DNA from: Silene noctiflora
Taxonomy: Eukaryota > Streptophyta > Magnoliopsida > Caryophyllales > Caryophyllaceae
Reading direction: 5' to 3'
NCBI GenBank assembly: GCA_009801015.1
Contig: VHZZ01003981.1
Span: 15,910 to 38,277 of the forward strand
Length of the DNA: 22,368 bases
The notes beneath the pieces are model-generated. The model did not search any database and was not told the origin of the DNA. It saw only the letters and a program-made list of their open reading frames with translations. This document shows, one piece after another, positions 1-9,300 of the stretch (positions within the stretch are counted from its first letter, which is position 1; each line of letters opens with the position of its first letter). A program made the translations under genes and the position numbers.

Positions 1-453
1 ATGGATGTTTCGGAAGATGAGTTTGGTTGTATTGGCTTTGCATATCTTATCGTGAATGTTGTTTTATACTTGTAATTATTTGTTGATAGTTATTCAACTC
101 AACCGCATGGTTGAACGTGTATTCGTGAACACCTGTGATGAACCAAATAATGGGGAGCAGTTTTGATTGACATGTATTTGAGTTAGTGGACTTGGAAGCT
201 TACGGGATGCAAGGCATGAGAAGTTGGACCATAGTTGTTGTCTAGATCACTTAGATGGTCAATCACTTTATTTTATTGTTCCGTTTATTTTTCGTTGTGT
301 AGTAATTGTAATATTAAAAGTTTAAGTTTAATCAGTTTTATATAAAGTACTTTGGTTTGTGTTACTTTGTTATTCACTATCTCGGTCATTCCAAGATGGT
401 AACAGACTCAATTATCTAGGAAGACTTAGTTAAGGCTTTTGGATAAATGGGGG
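1..453 (+). mobile_element. Probable 3' internal end of an LTR retrotransposon, with polypurine tract
   Basis: No gene with a recognisable product lies here. A short reading frame opens at position 1 and stops at about position 75, so it could be the tail of a longer protein that begins outside the window. The stretch ends in a purine-rich run, AAATGGGGG (445-453), directly followed by TGTTACA. A polypurine tract abutting TG is how the internal region of an LTR retrotransposon meets its 3' LTR. No retrotransposon protein domain is visible in these 450 bases, so the family cannot be named. This is inference from the boundary structure only. Confidence 0.4.
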
Positions 454-455
454 TG

Positions 456-457
<2 letters not shown>

Positions 458-546
<89 letters not shown>
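458..546. repeat. (CA)n microsatellite, about 89 bp
   Basis: An almost pure CA dinucleotide run, interrupted only by one TA near position 495. It sits just inside the start of the candidate LTR, so it may have expanded from the ACACA of the LTR terminus. Confidence 0.97.
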
Positions 547-547
<1 letters not shown>

Positions 548-1367
548 GTCAGTTACCGGTTACATAATCATATTCATAAAACGATACAACAACATACACA
601 GCCAATAGATCATCCACACCACACCAACTCCTGTTTTCTCCATCTCCACATGTGCCCTCACCGTAGCGCGGAGCACATCAGCCCTCACCACAGCGAGTCT
701 GCGCAAATCAAATGTGTCTGAATCGCAACACGGAACACTCACCACAATGAACAACCCAAATTCTTAATTTACACATCCTCCCTGTGGGTGAGACAACCAC
801 AGAAAGCGATCCCGAGTGAAGCCAGTCTCCCAATTGGACTCCTCATCCCCTAAACTCCATCAAAAATACAAATATCACAATAACAATACTCATCACAATC
901 ACATTAACGACAATAATACAACATACTAGCAACTGAGTAGGAAAACTCTACCTTTTCGCAATCCAAACACACACAAGCAACCTCGATAACAATTCTCCAT
1001 GAAACTGTCACTTACAAGTTATGATCACATACACTGTTACTATCTACTTCTAATTATCAACATAAAACCCTTGATTATTGATTCCTCCCAATTTCCCCAA
1101 AAATATAGATCTCAACTAAAACGGATTATAGAATCATAAATTAAAACTTACGAGATGGATACGTAAGGAAGAATGAGAAATTGAGCCCTAATCCAATAGT
1201 GGCGATCAATATTCTCTTAGGATGATTAGAAGGAGTAGAAAAGTGATTAAGAGAAGTTTAGAAATGTGTTTAGGGTTGCAAATGAGAGTTAGAAATGTTT
1301 AATACAATAATGCCTACTCATTCTTAAACACGAATAAAAGAACCAAAGGGATCATTTTGGCCGCTCC

Positions 1368-1544
1368 ACTCGGTCGAGTAACGCTGACCCACTCGACCGA
1401 GTGGCCAATACTCGGTCGAGTAGTCACACTACTCGGTCAAGTGACCTCAAAACAGAAGCAGCTCCCAATCCCAACTTACTCGGTCAACCCATACTCGCCC
1501 GATTACACTCTGCTCGGTCGAATACGCCCCATACTCGACCGATT
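1368..1544. repeat. Cluster of ACTCGGTCGAGT palindromic units
   Basis: Units at 1368, 1391, 1410 and 1431 read ACTCGGTCGAGT, ACTCGACCGAGT, ACTCGGTCGAGT and ACTCGGTCAAGT. More decayed copies start at about 1478, 1493, 1512 and 1533. Each intact unit is a near-palindrome, and the spacers between units are unrelated. Three similar units occur at the other end of the window (22280-22361). This looks like a motif carried by a repeat family, probably inside LTRs, and not a simple satellite. Confidence 0.85.
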
Positions 1545-1576
1545 GCGTGCCTAACCGAGAAATACGGAGTATTACA

Positions 1577-2498
1577 TTTTAAAACTGTAAATATTAATTA
1601 TTTCAAATTATATGTTATTTAGGTTTTTATAAATATATTTTTTTATAAGTATATATTATTATAGAATATTTTTTAGTATATTATAATCTTATTTATTTTT
1701 TTAAAATAATTATACGAGTAGATTTAATAATTGAGAAAGTGAAAACACTATAATGACAAAAATGAGCTTGAGCCAAACTCGAGAGCTCGAGTTCAGATGA
1801 CCTCGTTTACAACCATAGCAAAAACTACCATGAAGGAACTCATTACCCGAACAATTAACTTCTCTAGTAATTATATCTCTACAAAAATTTACCCCTAGGC
1901 AAGCCGTTCCTAGTAAATTTACCTTCTCAAACCAGTTATTCTTAGCTGTAACAAAAAGTAACTTTTGAGTGTTGTGACATCCCACAACCATCTCCCCTTT
2001 ATAATATTTTAATCGATTATGAAACCACAAACATATAAGTTATGACGCGTTACACACGAGAATTTGTGTTCTCAAATCTCATGGTATATTAATGCACTCG
2101 TAATATGCTACGACAAATGCAAGATAAGTTACCTCCAATCAAGTACTGAATGTTGTAATGAAAAATATTTGTGTTAATGACATTGGTAACTTAATTGCAG
2201 TAAAAATAGCATTCAACTGACTCAGATTTACCTGATTAAACAAGTTACTGTATGATTTCTGAGCATCTAAATATGAATACCACTTTCTAAAAATGGAAAC
2301 AAAAAAATCTTGAATTCCATAATTCACCACGCTCATGCAAACAGCAAACTCCACTCTCACGAAACAAAAACGGTTAAAGAGAGAGAAATAAAAAGAGATA
2401 TTTCACCATCAAATAATTCAATCTCAAAACATTTAATTAATTTTAACATCACGTACCCCGCCAAACTGAAATTTTGAAAAACCAAAAAACGAAAAAAA
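1577..2498. other. AT-rich spacer upstream of the HTH gene
   Basis: No supported gene. 1577-1735 is very AT-rich. Around 1764-1795 lie repeated GAGCTTGAGCC / CTCGAGAGCTCGAG strings, typical of dispersed plant repeats. Two reverse-strand reading frames (1710-2030 and 2139-2360) show no family signature and are not called. The last 130 bp, with a purine-rich stretch at about 2374-2400, should hold the promoter and 5'UTR of the gene starting at 2499, but no TATA box stands out. Confidence 0.6.
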
Positions 2499-4733
2499 AT
2501 GGAGGAAGAATTTCCAAGTAATGTTGAGCTAACAGTAGCAGCTTCACTTCTCCTTCTCTCTCACTCTCATCTCCATACTTCTACTTCTACTACTGCACCT
2601 TTACTGCTACCTTCTTCTGCATCGTAACTTCTTCTTCCTTCTACTCATTTCTCGTTCGCAAGTTTGATAAATTTCAATTTTACGTTCATATTATGTTTAT
2701 GTTTATGCATTGATTGTAAATGTTTAATGATGTGAATGCAGGTGTAGTGATGCGTTTCCGAAGGAATTGTATGCGTGTATCGATTCCGAGACGAGGTTGC
2801 TTGAGACGACTCCGCCTTCTCGTTCTTCGATTACCTCTGAATTCTCGCAGTTTCATCTGCAGGTGCTTTTCTCTTTGCGTTTACGATTTTTTCTTGAGGT
2901 TTTTTTCGGTTTTGATATTGTGTCTTTAGTTGAATCAAATTGAGCTAAGTTTTCTGCAGTTGTTTCCAGTATTTTGTTTGTTAAACGAAGCGTACATTAT
3001 TAGATACTCGATGTTTGATGAATAATGTTCTGTAAATTAGGCTAGAATGTTGTATGTGATTTGCGTGATGATTCGATTTGGTTTCGTAATTAGTAAGTAA
3101 ACTTAAGTTACGATGAGCTAAATACTTAATTTGTGCTGTTTGCGAAAATTTTGATCCTCTGTTTATTTTACGAACATCTTGCGCGTGAAAAAACAATGTA
3201 ATTCAAGCTTCGGTATAATTTGTTGTTTTTGAGATTCCATGTCGTAGCATGAAGTTCAAAATCATAGTTTGGTTGATATCAATTTCTGATTGTCTTTAAT
3301 TTGTCCTTTATATTTCGAAACTGCATTGTGAAATCGTGACTTCACGTCAATTTAGATCTCTTGGAGTATCGCTTTTACGAAATTGTTTATGTTAATTATC
3401 AAACGTCAAACGATTTGTATTGAATTTCGAATTTAGTTTGTTCGTGTTTTTGAATTGTAAACGTAGCTTGTGTAGTTCGCGAAATTTTGATGCTCTGCAT
3501 ATTTCATGAACATGTTGCTATTCATCTAGTACGGAGTATAAAAAAATATGAAATTCAAGTTCTGATATAAACTTGTTTTGAAAGTTGAAGTTTAACGTGA
3601 AGTTTAAAAGTCAAAAAATCACGATCTCGGTAATATCAACTTGTGATTGTCTTCAATTCCTCAGTTATTAATTTGAATCTGTATTGTGAAACTGTGAAAT
3701 CGCGCCATTGCGGATCCCTGGAAGTATCTCCTACACTGGGAAATTGTTTAAATTAATCATCAAACGTCAAAATATCTATCTGCAACATTTTTTGAAATGA
3801 ATTCCAAATTAAGTTCGTATGTACATCGTCTACAAAGTGTACAGAAGTTAAAACAGGATTTGTAACTTAATTTCTGTACAATTGTTTCAATCAGTGAGAC
3901 AGTGATTTAAGTATTGCCTGAGAAATAAAATGTTGCTAGTTGTTACATCAAGTTATATTACTGTACATGTTCAACAGGTGGTTAGAAGAGCGCGGTCTAA
4001 GGTAATTTACATAAGCACAAGTGACCAGAAAGCGGCATCCTCAACCTGGGAAAAACCGCCAGTAGTCTTGAAGCGGAAAGCAGTAACGTGCTCTCAAACT
4101 ACAAGCGGAACAGCTGAGGGGTCGTGCTTAACAACAGGGGGAACAAGCGAGATATCAAGCAAGAGGAAGAAGAATTCAGCAGGGGTGGTGGAGCAAAAGA
4201 CGAGGAGAAGGGTAGGGTCCACACACATACGCAAGAGAGCAGAAGCCATAATAAGGATGCTGTCACGCTGGGAGTGCGCATCAGAAGTCCGAATCAGGCA
4301 GGTCCTTGGAGATAGCCCTGATACCAGCAAAGCTCTCAGAATGTCTGCATCCTCGCCTCTTTCACTCTCTTTTAAGTTATTGTTACATTGAAATTATTAT
4401 CAGGATATTAAACCATGATTGGATTTGACAGCCACATTCCTGTTTTTCTGTTGTTTTTATTTTGCTCCCCTCCTTGTCTTTGTTATGGCTTTCTGTGGTC
4501 GAGAACCGGTTGCGTTTGCCAAGCACTGATCATCGTCATTGACGACAGTTTGGGTTGTGTTTTGTGTGCAGGTTGTTAAGGATGTCAGTAGTGAAACGAA
4601 GTGGGGCTGGAGGCAGGACTGATCCTTACAGATACATGGTAACACCAAATTTACCTTTCAGTCATATATAGATTGGTAATTTCATACATACTCCCTCCGT
4701 CCCAATGATTTGCTTACCTTAGATTAAAAATAC

Positions 4734-4771
<38 letters not shown>

Positions 4772-5085
4772 GAATATACGGAGTAGAAGGTAAACAAATG
4801 AATGAGACGGAGGAATATATTTTTGATGTCTTAGTCTTGTACTCGGAAGTGTTGTCTTGAATACTTGATATTTCACCTTTAATTTACCATAAGTATGATT
4901 ATCATGAATACTGAATATTTCTGATTTAGTTACTATACGATTAACTAAACTAGTGTAACAGTCTTAGTAGTACAATCTTATGCAAGAATCCGTCTTGTGA
5001 TACTTAAGTTGTAGTCCATGCAAGGAACATTTGCAATATAGCCTTGCACTTACCCTTGTTTCTACAGATGGTAGCAACAGGTTGA
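2499..5085 (+). CDS. Plant HTH three-helical-bundle domain protein, 5 coding exons, 231 aa
   Basis: Proposed coding exons are 2499-2623, 2742-2862, 3978-4342, 4572-4638 and 5068-5085. All junctions are GT-AG and the frame stays open for 232 codons including TGA. The start MEEEFPSNVELTVAASLLLL follows an A-rich leader. The middle (about residues 83-160) is basic and serine-rich, with KRKK runs that could act as nuclear signals. The C-terminal domain (about 165-226) contains RKRAEAIIRML, then SEVRIRQVLGDSPDTSKALR, then KRSGAGGRTDPYRYM. This matches a plant-specific domain annotated as an HTH three-helical bundle and suggests DNA binding in the nucleus; the function is inferred. The domain is split exactly at the ATG codon by intron 3 (4343-4571), and only the spliced frame restores the motif. 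The last exon adds only MVATG and is the least certain part: without that splice the protein would instead end ten residues after YRYM. The family's biological role is unknown to me. Confidence 0.85.
3133..3830. repeat. Diverged tandem duplication inside intron 2 of the HTH gene
   Basis: Two units of roughly 340-360 bp follow each other, about 3133-3470 and 3471-3830. They share, in the same order, the blocks GCGAAA(A)TTTTGAT.CTCTG, GAAC-AT-TTGC, AATTCAAG.TT, TGATTGTCTT.AATT, TGTGAAATCG and ATCAAACGTCAAA. The offset grows from 337 to 361 bp because of indels. The unit has no open reading frame. Whether it was once a mobile element or arose by unequal exchange cannot be told. Confidence 0.75.
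4691..4815. mobile_element. Stowaway-like MITE in intron 4 of the HTH gene
   Basis: The left end CTCCCTCCGTCCCAATGATTTGCTTACCTT is mirrored by the right end, which reads AAGGTAAACAAATGAATGAGACGGAGGAA. Both sides are flanked by TA. CTCCCTCCGT termini with TA target duplications define Stowaway (Tc1/Mariner) MITEs in plants. The right terminus has lost or changed a few bases. The element holds an (AC)n run and no coding capacity. It lies wholly within the 4639-5067 intron. Confidence 0.75.
4735..4769. repeat. (AC)n microsatellite within the MITE
   Basis: A run of about 17 AC dinucleotides in the middle of the Stowaway-like element. It is likely to be length-polymorphic. Confidence 0.9.
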
Positions 5086-5215
5086 TCGCAGCAACAGCTC
5101 TCAGAAAACACAGGAAAGCAGATGTCATTTTTGCAAGGTTCAACAAGGCTTGAGGAACCAATTTTTGGACAGGCGATTAGAATGCAGATTTACACATACA
5201 CCCTGTGTTTATAGC

Positions 5216-5233
5216 ATATATATATATATATAT
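5216..5233. repeat. (TA)n microsatellite
   Basis: A perfect TA run of nine units about 130 bp past the stop codon of the HTH gene, possibly within its 3'UTR. Confidence 0.9.
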
Positions 5234-5424
5234 AGACTTAACATTATCGGGTTGTAATTAAGAGGCTGTGGAAGATCAGAGAAACAATACGAGAACACGA
5301 TACAACAGTTATTTACATAGAAATTGTACTGGCTTATGTCGCTACGATGATTTTGCTTTCAGGAGATAATGATATTAGTAGAATTGAGCACGTATCTCTT
5401 ATCTCAACTTGCGTACGATATGTA

Positions 5425-5740
5425 TGAGTTTTGGTAGGGCTTTACTTTCCTTTGTCTTTGAATGTACCACTAAGTGTCTGTGATCTTCAAAAACCAATAC
5501 ATCATCAATGCGAATGCACCGAGATTGTCTGCATTATAATTATCGACTTCAACTCTGTTGAGTGAAAAGAATCGAAGATCCATCATGACTTCATGAATTT
5601 TGATAGGGCTTCGGCTTCCTTTAAGTGAACTATGTGATCTTCTATACCAAAACATCATCACTTATATATACTGAGATTGGTCTGCACTAGAATTACCGAC
5701 TTAAAACTCCCTTGAGTGAGAATGTGAGACATTAACCAGC
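5425..5740. repeat. Diverged tandem duplication, period about 167 bp
   Basis: Unit one (about 5425-5591) and unit two (about 5592-5740) share, in order, GA.TTTTG.TAGGGCTT, CTTTCCTTT/CTTCCTTT, TGTGATCTTC, CCAA.ACATCATCA, GAGATTG.TCTGCA, A.AATTA.CGACTT and TTGAGTGA.AA. Many substitutions and small indels separate them, so the event is old. No coding potential was seen. Confidence 0.75.
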
Positions 5741-6348
5741 TCCTGCGCAGCTGCTTAAAGAGCGATAATGTGCTTGGCCATGTTTAGTGCATTAGCATTA
5801 TTTACCACATTGCATTCCCTTTGCACCATGCTCCTCTTCCTCGTATCAGCAAGCGCATTAAGGAGCCTTCATTTTCAAGCATTCCGACTCCTTGAGTGCG
5901 GCCATGTCACTGTAATAGTGTAACAGTAGTCGGGTGCATGACTGGTCCATACATCATAAACAAGCTTTGTAAATATGATCCATTTGAAATTGGTTCAGGA
6001 CATCGAAAGGTAGCACTTAAAATTCCGTCATTCACATTCATATACTCAAAAATGGTGACAACCCAAAAATACAACGTGCTTTTCGTCACCTTTGTACAAT
6101 CCGGCACGTTTTGATTCTTACATAAAAAAATTATAAATAATCTACACATTTTGACATGTAAATCTCCAGAGGATGCTATATCTTTAGGGCATCCACCAGA
6201 TAAAAAAAAAATAAAAAAAAAATCAGAAAAAGAATAATAAATTAAATGTTAGAATCTAAAGAGGGCTGACGAGTGAAGCTGCTAGAGTTGCTCATAGATC
6301 AAGCTTATCAATTCTTCCAGAGAAAGTGCATTGTTTTATTGGCAATTA

Positions 6349-9300
6349 TCAACATCCAGCAGCTTTGAGGAAGTTATCATAAGGGCTTGACGCGGGTAAC
6401 TTGAACTCAGCACCACATGCCATGGGCACGGCCTCACCTGGCAGATCCAGGAAAGGATTGCCTACCTGCATCACCGTCATTTGTTTCCAGGCCTCAGAAT
6501 AAGTACTTCCGTCTAATATTTGAACAAGAAAAAAGTTTCAGAAGACGGTACTGTACCTTTGACAAAGGAACCATCTCTTTTGAATCGTGTTCGACATGGA
6601 AGTTGATCAAGCTTTCATGCTTCTGGGATGTCATCAAATGGGACATCTTCTGTTGCTTACCCATCAAAAGAGCTTCACAATGACTCGCCATTTCCTTGTA
6701 TGACACATCAGGTGCTGTTGACACTGAAAATCTACCGACTTGATGAGCAGTCTCCAGGACCTGCAAGGGAGAATGCACATGTCATATAACAAGCCCGCAA
6801 GTCTGAAAAAATCCTCAGCGGGAGGATAATTGAATTATTGGCGTATACGCATATCATTTTCACCGAGTGCAGAAAAATATTGCCTCATGTATGCATGCTA
6901 CACGATGTAAATGCAGTAAACCAATATGTTAAATTTCATAATGTCAACTGCGACAAATATTATAGCAGCTTGATCAACATTAGTTACGAAAATTCAGAAA
7001 TACTTGTCACGGTGACATAAAAAATATCTTCAGAAGGCATAAAGGAAGAGAAGCGTACTGATTCTAACAATTGATTGACACTCAACAAATTAGAGTTTTC
7101 CATCGTCAACTGTAACTCTTGCTTTTGAGGATTATCATGATTGTCGTCATCAATTGTCATGAGAGGTCCAGCCTAAGCAAGCAAAATAAAAATGCACTTG
7201 AACTTTTTGTTAAGTGGAAAAGAAAAAGATTTGAAACAATATAGGATGAGGACACAAGTCCTCACTCCTTAAAAAGCTTTAAGAAGTCAGTACCTCATCA
7301 TGACATACACTTATTCGAGCATCAAACTGATATATCTTAGAAGGAGAGTCAAACATTTGAGCTCCTAGAGGACACACATCCTCTGGTAAAAATTCACTGA
7401 GTAACTGCTCCTTAACGGTGCATATTTCAGCCTGTATGCCACAGCCACAAATGTAAGTTCAGATGTAACTACAGAGAATTTAGCATACACCATGAAGACA
7501 GTTAATTTTTCAAGTATGAGAATTTACAGCTTTCATCTGCTCAAGACTTCGGATAATCTCAGCTGCAAAAGATTCCCTGGTTTGATCCTCTGTAATTATA
7601 ATTTCTGACAGATATCTTGAAGCAGAACTATCATCCTCCTTAGATCCGAATCCTATAGTAGCATTCTTGTTAACTGCCTGCAATTTGCTATCTCCAACCA
7701 AACACAGAAATGGATCAACCTGAAACAAAATGAAGAACACTTTGAAAACTCCATGAAAGTTGTGGATCTTAGAAGAAAAAACATTGTCAACAGGGATGTA
7801 TACCGTCTTATTGTTTAGAGTTGCCTTGGCACATGAGACAAGAGGATGAATCTCATAAGCTTTTGCAGAAAAAATAATCATTGCTGTGGCCACTGTGAAT
7901 AGTGATCTGCGACGTGATGGTGGCAAGGGTCCTACATGTTGCAATAGAAGAACATGGGTGATTTGCATAGACAAAACGTTCAATTCATAAAATGGCCCTA
8001 CTCGCACCCACGAGGAGAGATTCCATTTCATAAGCCCAACATCTCAAAACCAATTGGCTATGGGAATAACACGATCAATTCTCTAGTGTGAGCTGTGCTT
8101 CCATATACCGTTTTCTATTCAATATTTGATATACAAGTAATACAACTACTAAGCTAGCTAGCTAGTGTAACTTAGCAATGTACGAATTATCTCTTCACAT
8201 GCTATTGCTAGCTATGTGTAAATCAACAAATCCAAGAGTGTGTTCAAGAAAAAAAAATAAGCATCACTTAAATTTAATAATAATGGGTACCTCCGTCTGC
8301 CAGTGAAATGCCTCTCAAAGAAAATGCAAGCTGGAAACTTCGAACTAGTGCCTCTTGGCTAGAACTCTAAAAAAATAGACGAGACAAATTAGAGAGAAAG
8401 AAACATCTACAAGCACACTAGTCATATAAAGAAGAATGATAGCTCAGACTGAGCATCACAGAAAACAGCGTGATCAAAAGGTGATGGTCTGGATCTTGAC
8501 AGGAAAATGAATGAGATATAGGAATCAGAAAATAATTTGATAGAAAGTCCATGTGGTACGCTTCCCTATTGTTGTTCACGATATATGAACAACAGATAGC
8601 TATAGCTGGTTTCATGGAGAGCAGTAAGAGCAAAAGGTGGGGCGGGCAATTTTCTGGAAGTTGACATCAAAATGAACTGAAGTAGACAAATCTCTCTTAT
8701 CATAGCACAAATATTAATTATATGGATATACCTACGTACTGTTGCATGTAGTAAAAATTTCGTCAGAATTTTAAAGAGGTAATTATCACCTTTGCACGAG
8801 CAAATAACAAAATCAGACTGTATGTATGAGCAATTGCCTCATAATTTTCAGGTGTATTTTCTGGAGAGATTGACTGTGCCCAAATAGAAGAAAGGAGGAG
8901 AGTTATTTGCCGGCTACTGAGCCTAAGAGAACTTCCTTCCTGTTTGAAAAGTAGAAATGAACATCATAACTTGACAACAATCGCAGATAAGATGACTTCA
9001 AAGACAGCCCAAGGCAAATAGGTAGATGATAATAAACTTAGATATTCAGATACGGATGCATAGGTCAAACTGCCGAGGTTGCTACCTTCTCCCTCCAACC
9101 TTTTCTCCCACCTTCCCCCTTTACCCACCCACAATCGATTAAACTAATATATATCGCGTGGGGTCGGAAGGCAAGTGGATGAGGCAAGATATAATATTTC
9201 AAGCGATTATTACAGGAGAAGGTAGATAGCAATTCTCCAAACTGCCATATCGATATTAACACAAAATATCCAACCAGACTCAAAGACAGCCCAAAGGTAA

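Larger units (their letters stand above)
454..1576 (+). mobile_element. Candidate LTR (TGTTACA ... ATTACA), about 1.1 kb
   Basis: The block starts with TGTTACA right after a polypurine-like tract and could end at ATTACA (1571-1576). That gives the usual TG...CA termini and a plausible LTR length of 1123 bp. It contains the (CA)n run near its start and, near its end, a cluster of 12-bp palindrome-like units of the type ACTCGGTCGAGT. No primer-binding site, paired LTR or target duplication can be tested, because the rest of the element lies outside the window. The right boundary is the weaker one. The opposite orientation was considered and judged less likely. Confidence 0.35.
5086..6348. other. 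Spacer between convergent genes
   Basis: The region carries the 3' ends of both flanking genes, which converge here. It contains a (TA)n run (5216-5233), a diverged tandem duplication (5425-5740) and an A-rich run (about 6203-6222). Short reading frames on both strands at about 5896-6149 overlap each other and show no family signature. No gene is called. Confidence 0.6.

Noticed and set aside
461..546. Telomere-like or CRISPR-like array
   Set aside because: The run is a plain CA dinucleotide microsatellite with no telomere unit and no spacer structure.
454..1576. Reading the left LTR on the minus strand
   Set aside because: TGTAATACTCCG at 1576 would then be the LTR start, but the sequence after its end (CCCCCATTTATCC) is not a plausible primer-binding site, whereas on the + strand AAATGGGGG is a good polypurine tract.
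1710..2030. 106-residue reverse-strand frame, and a 73-residue frame at 2139-2360
   Set aside because: The region is AT-rich and overlaps dispersed repeat strings; no family motif or credible splice partner was found.
3930..4391. Single-exon 153-residue gene on the + strand
   Set aside because: Only 3978-4342 is coding. The flanks are intron sequence, and splicing at 4342/4572 is required to complete the HTH motif.
5896..6149. Overlapping small frames on both strands in the spacer
   Set aside because: They have no motif and no homologue I recognise; chance frames near the 3' end of the EFR3-like gene are more likely.
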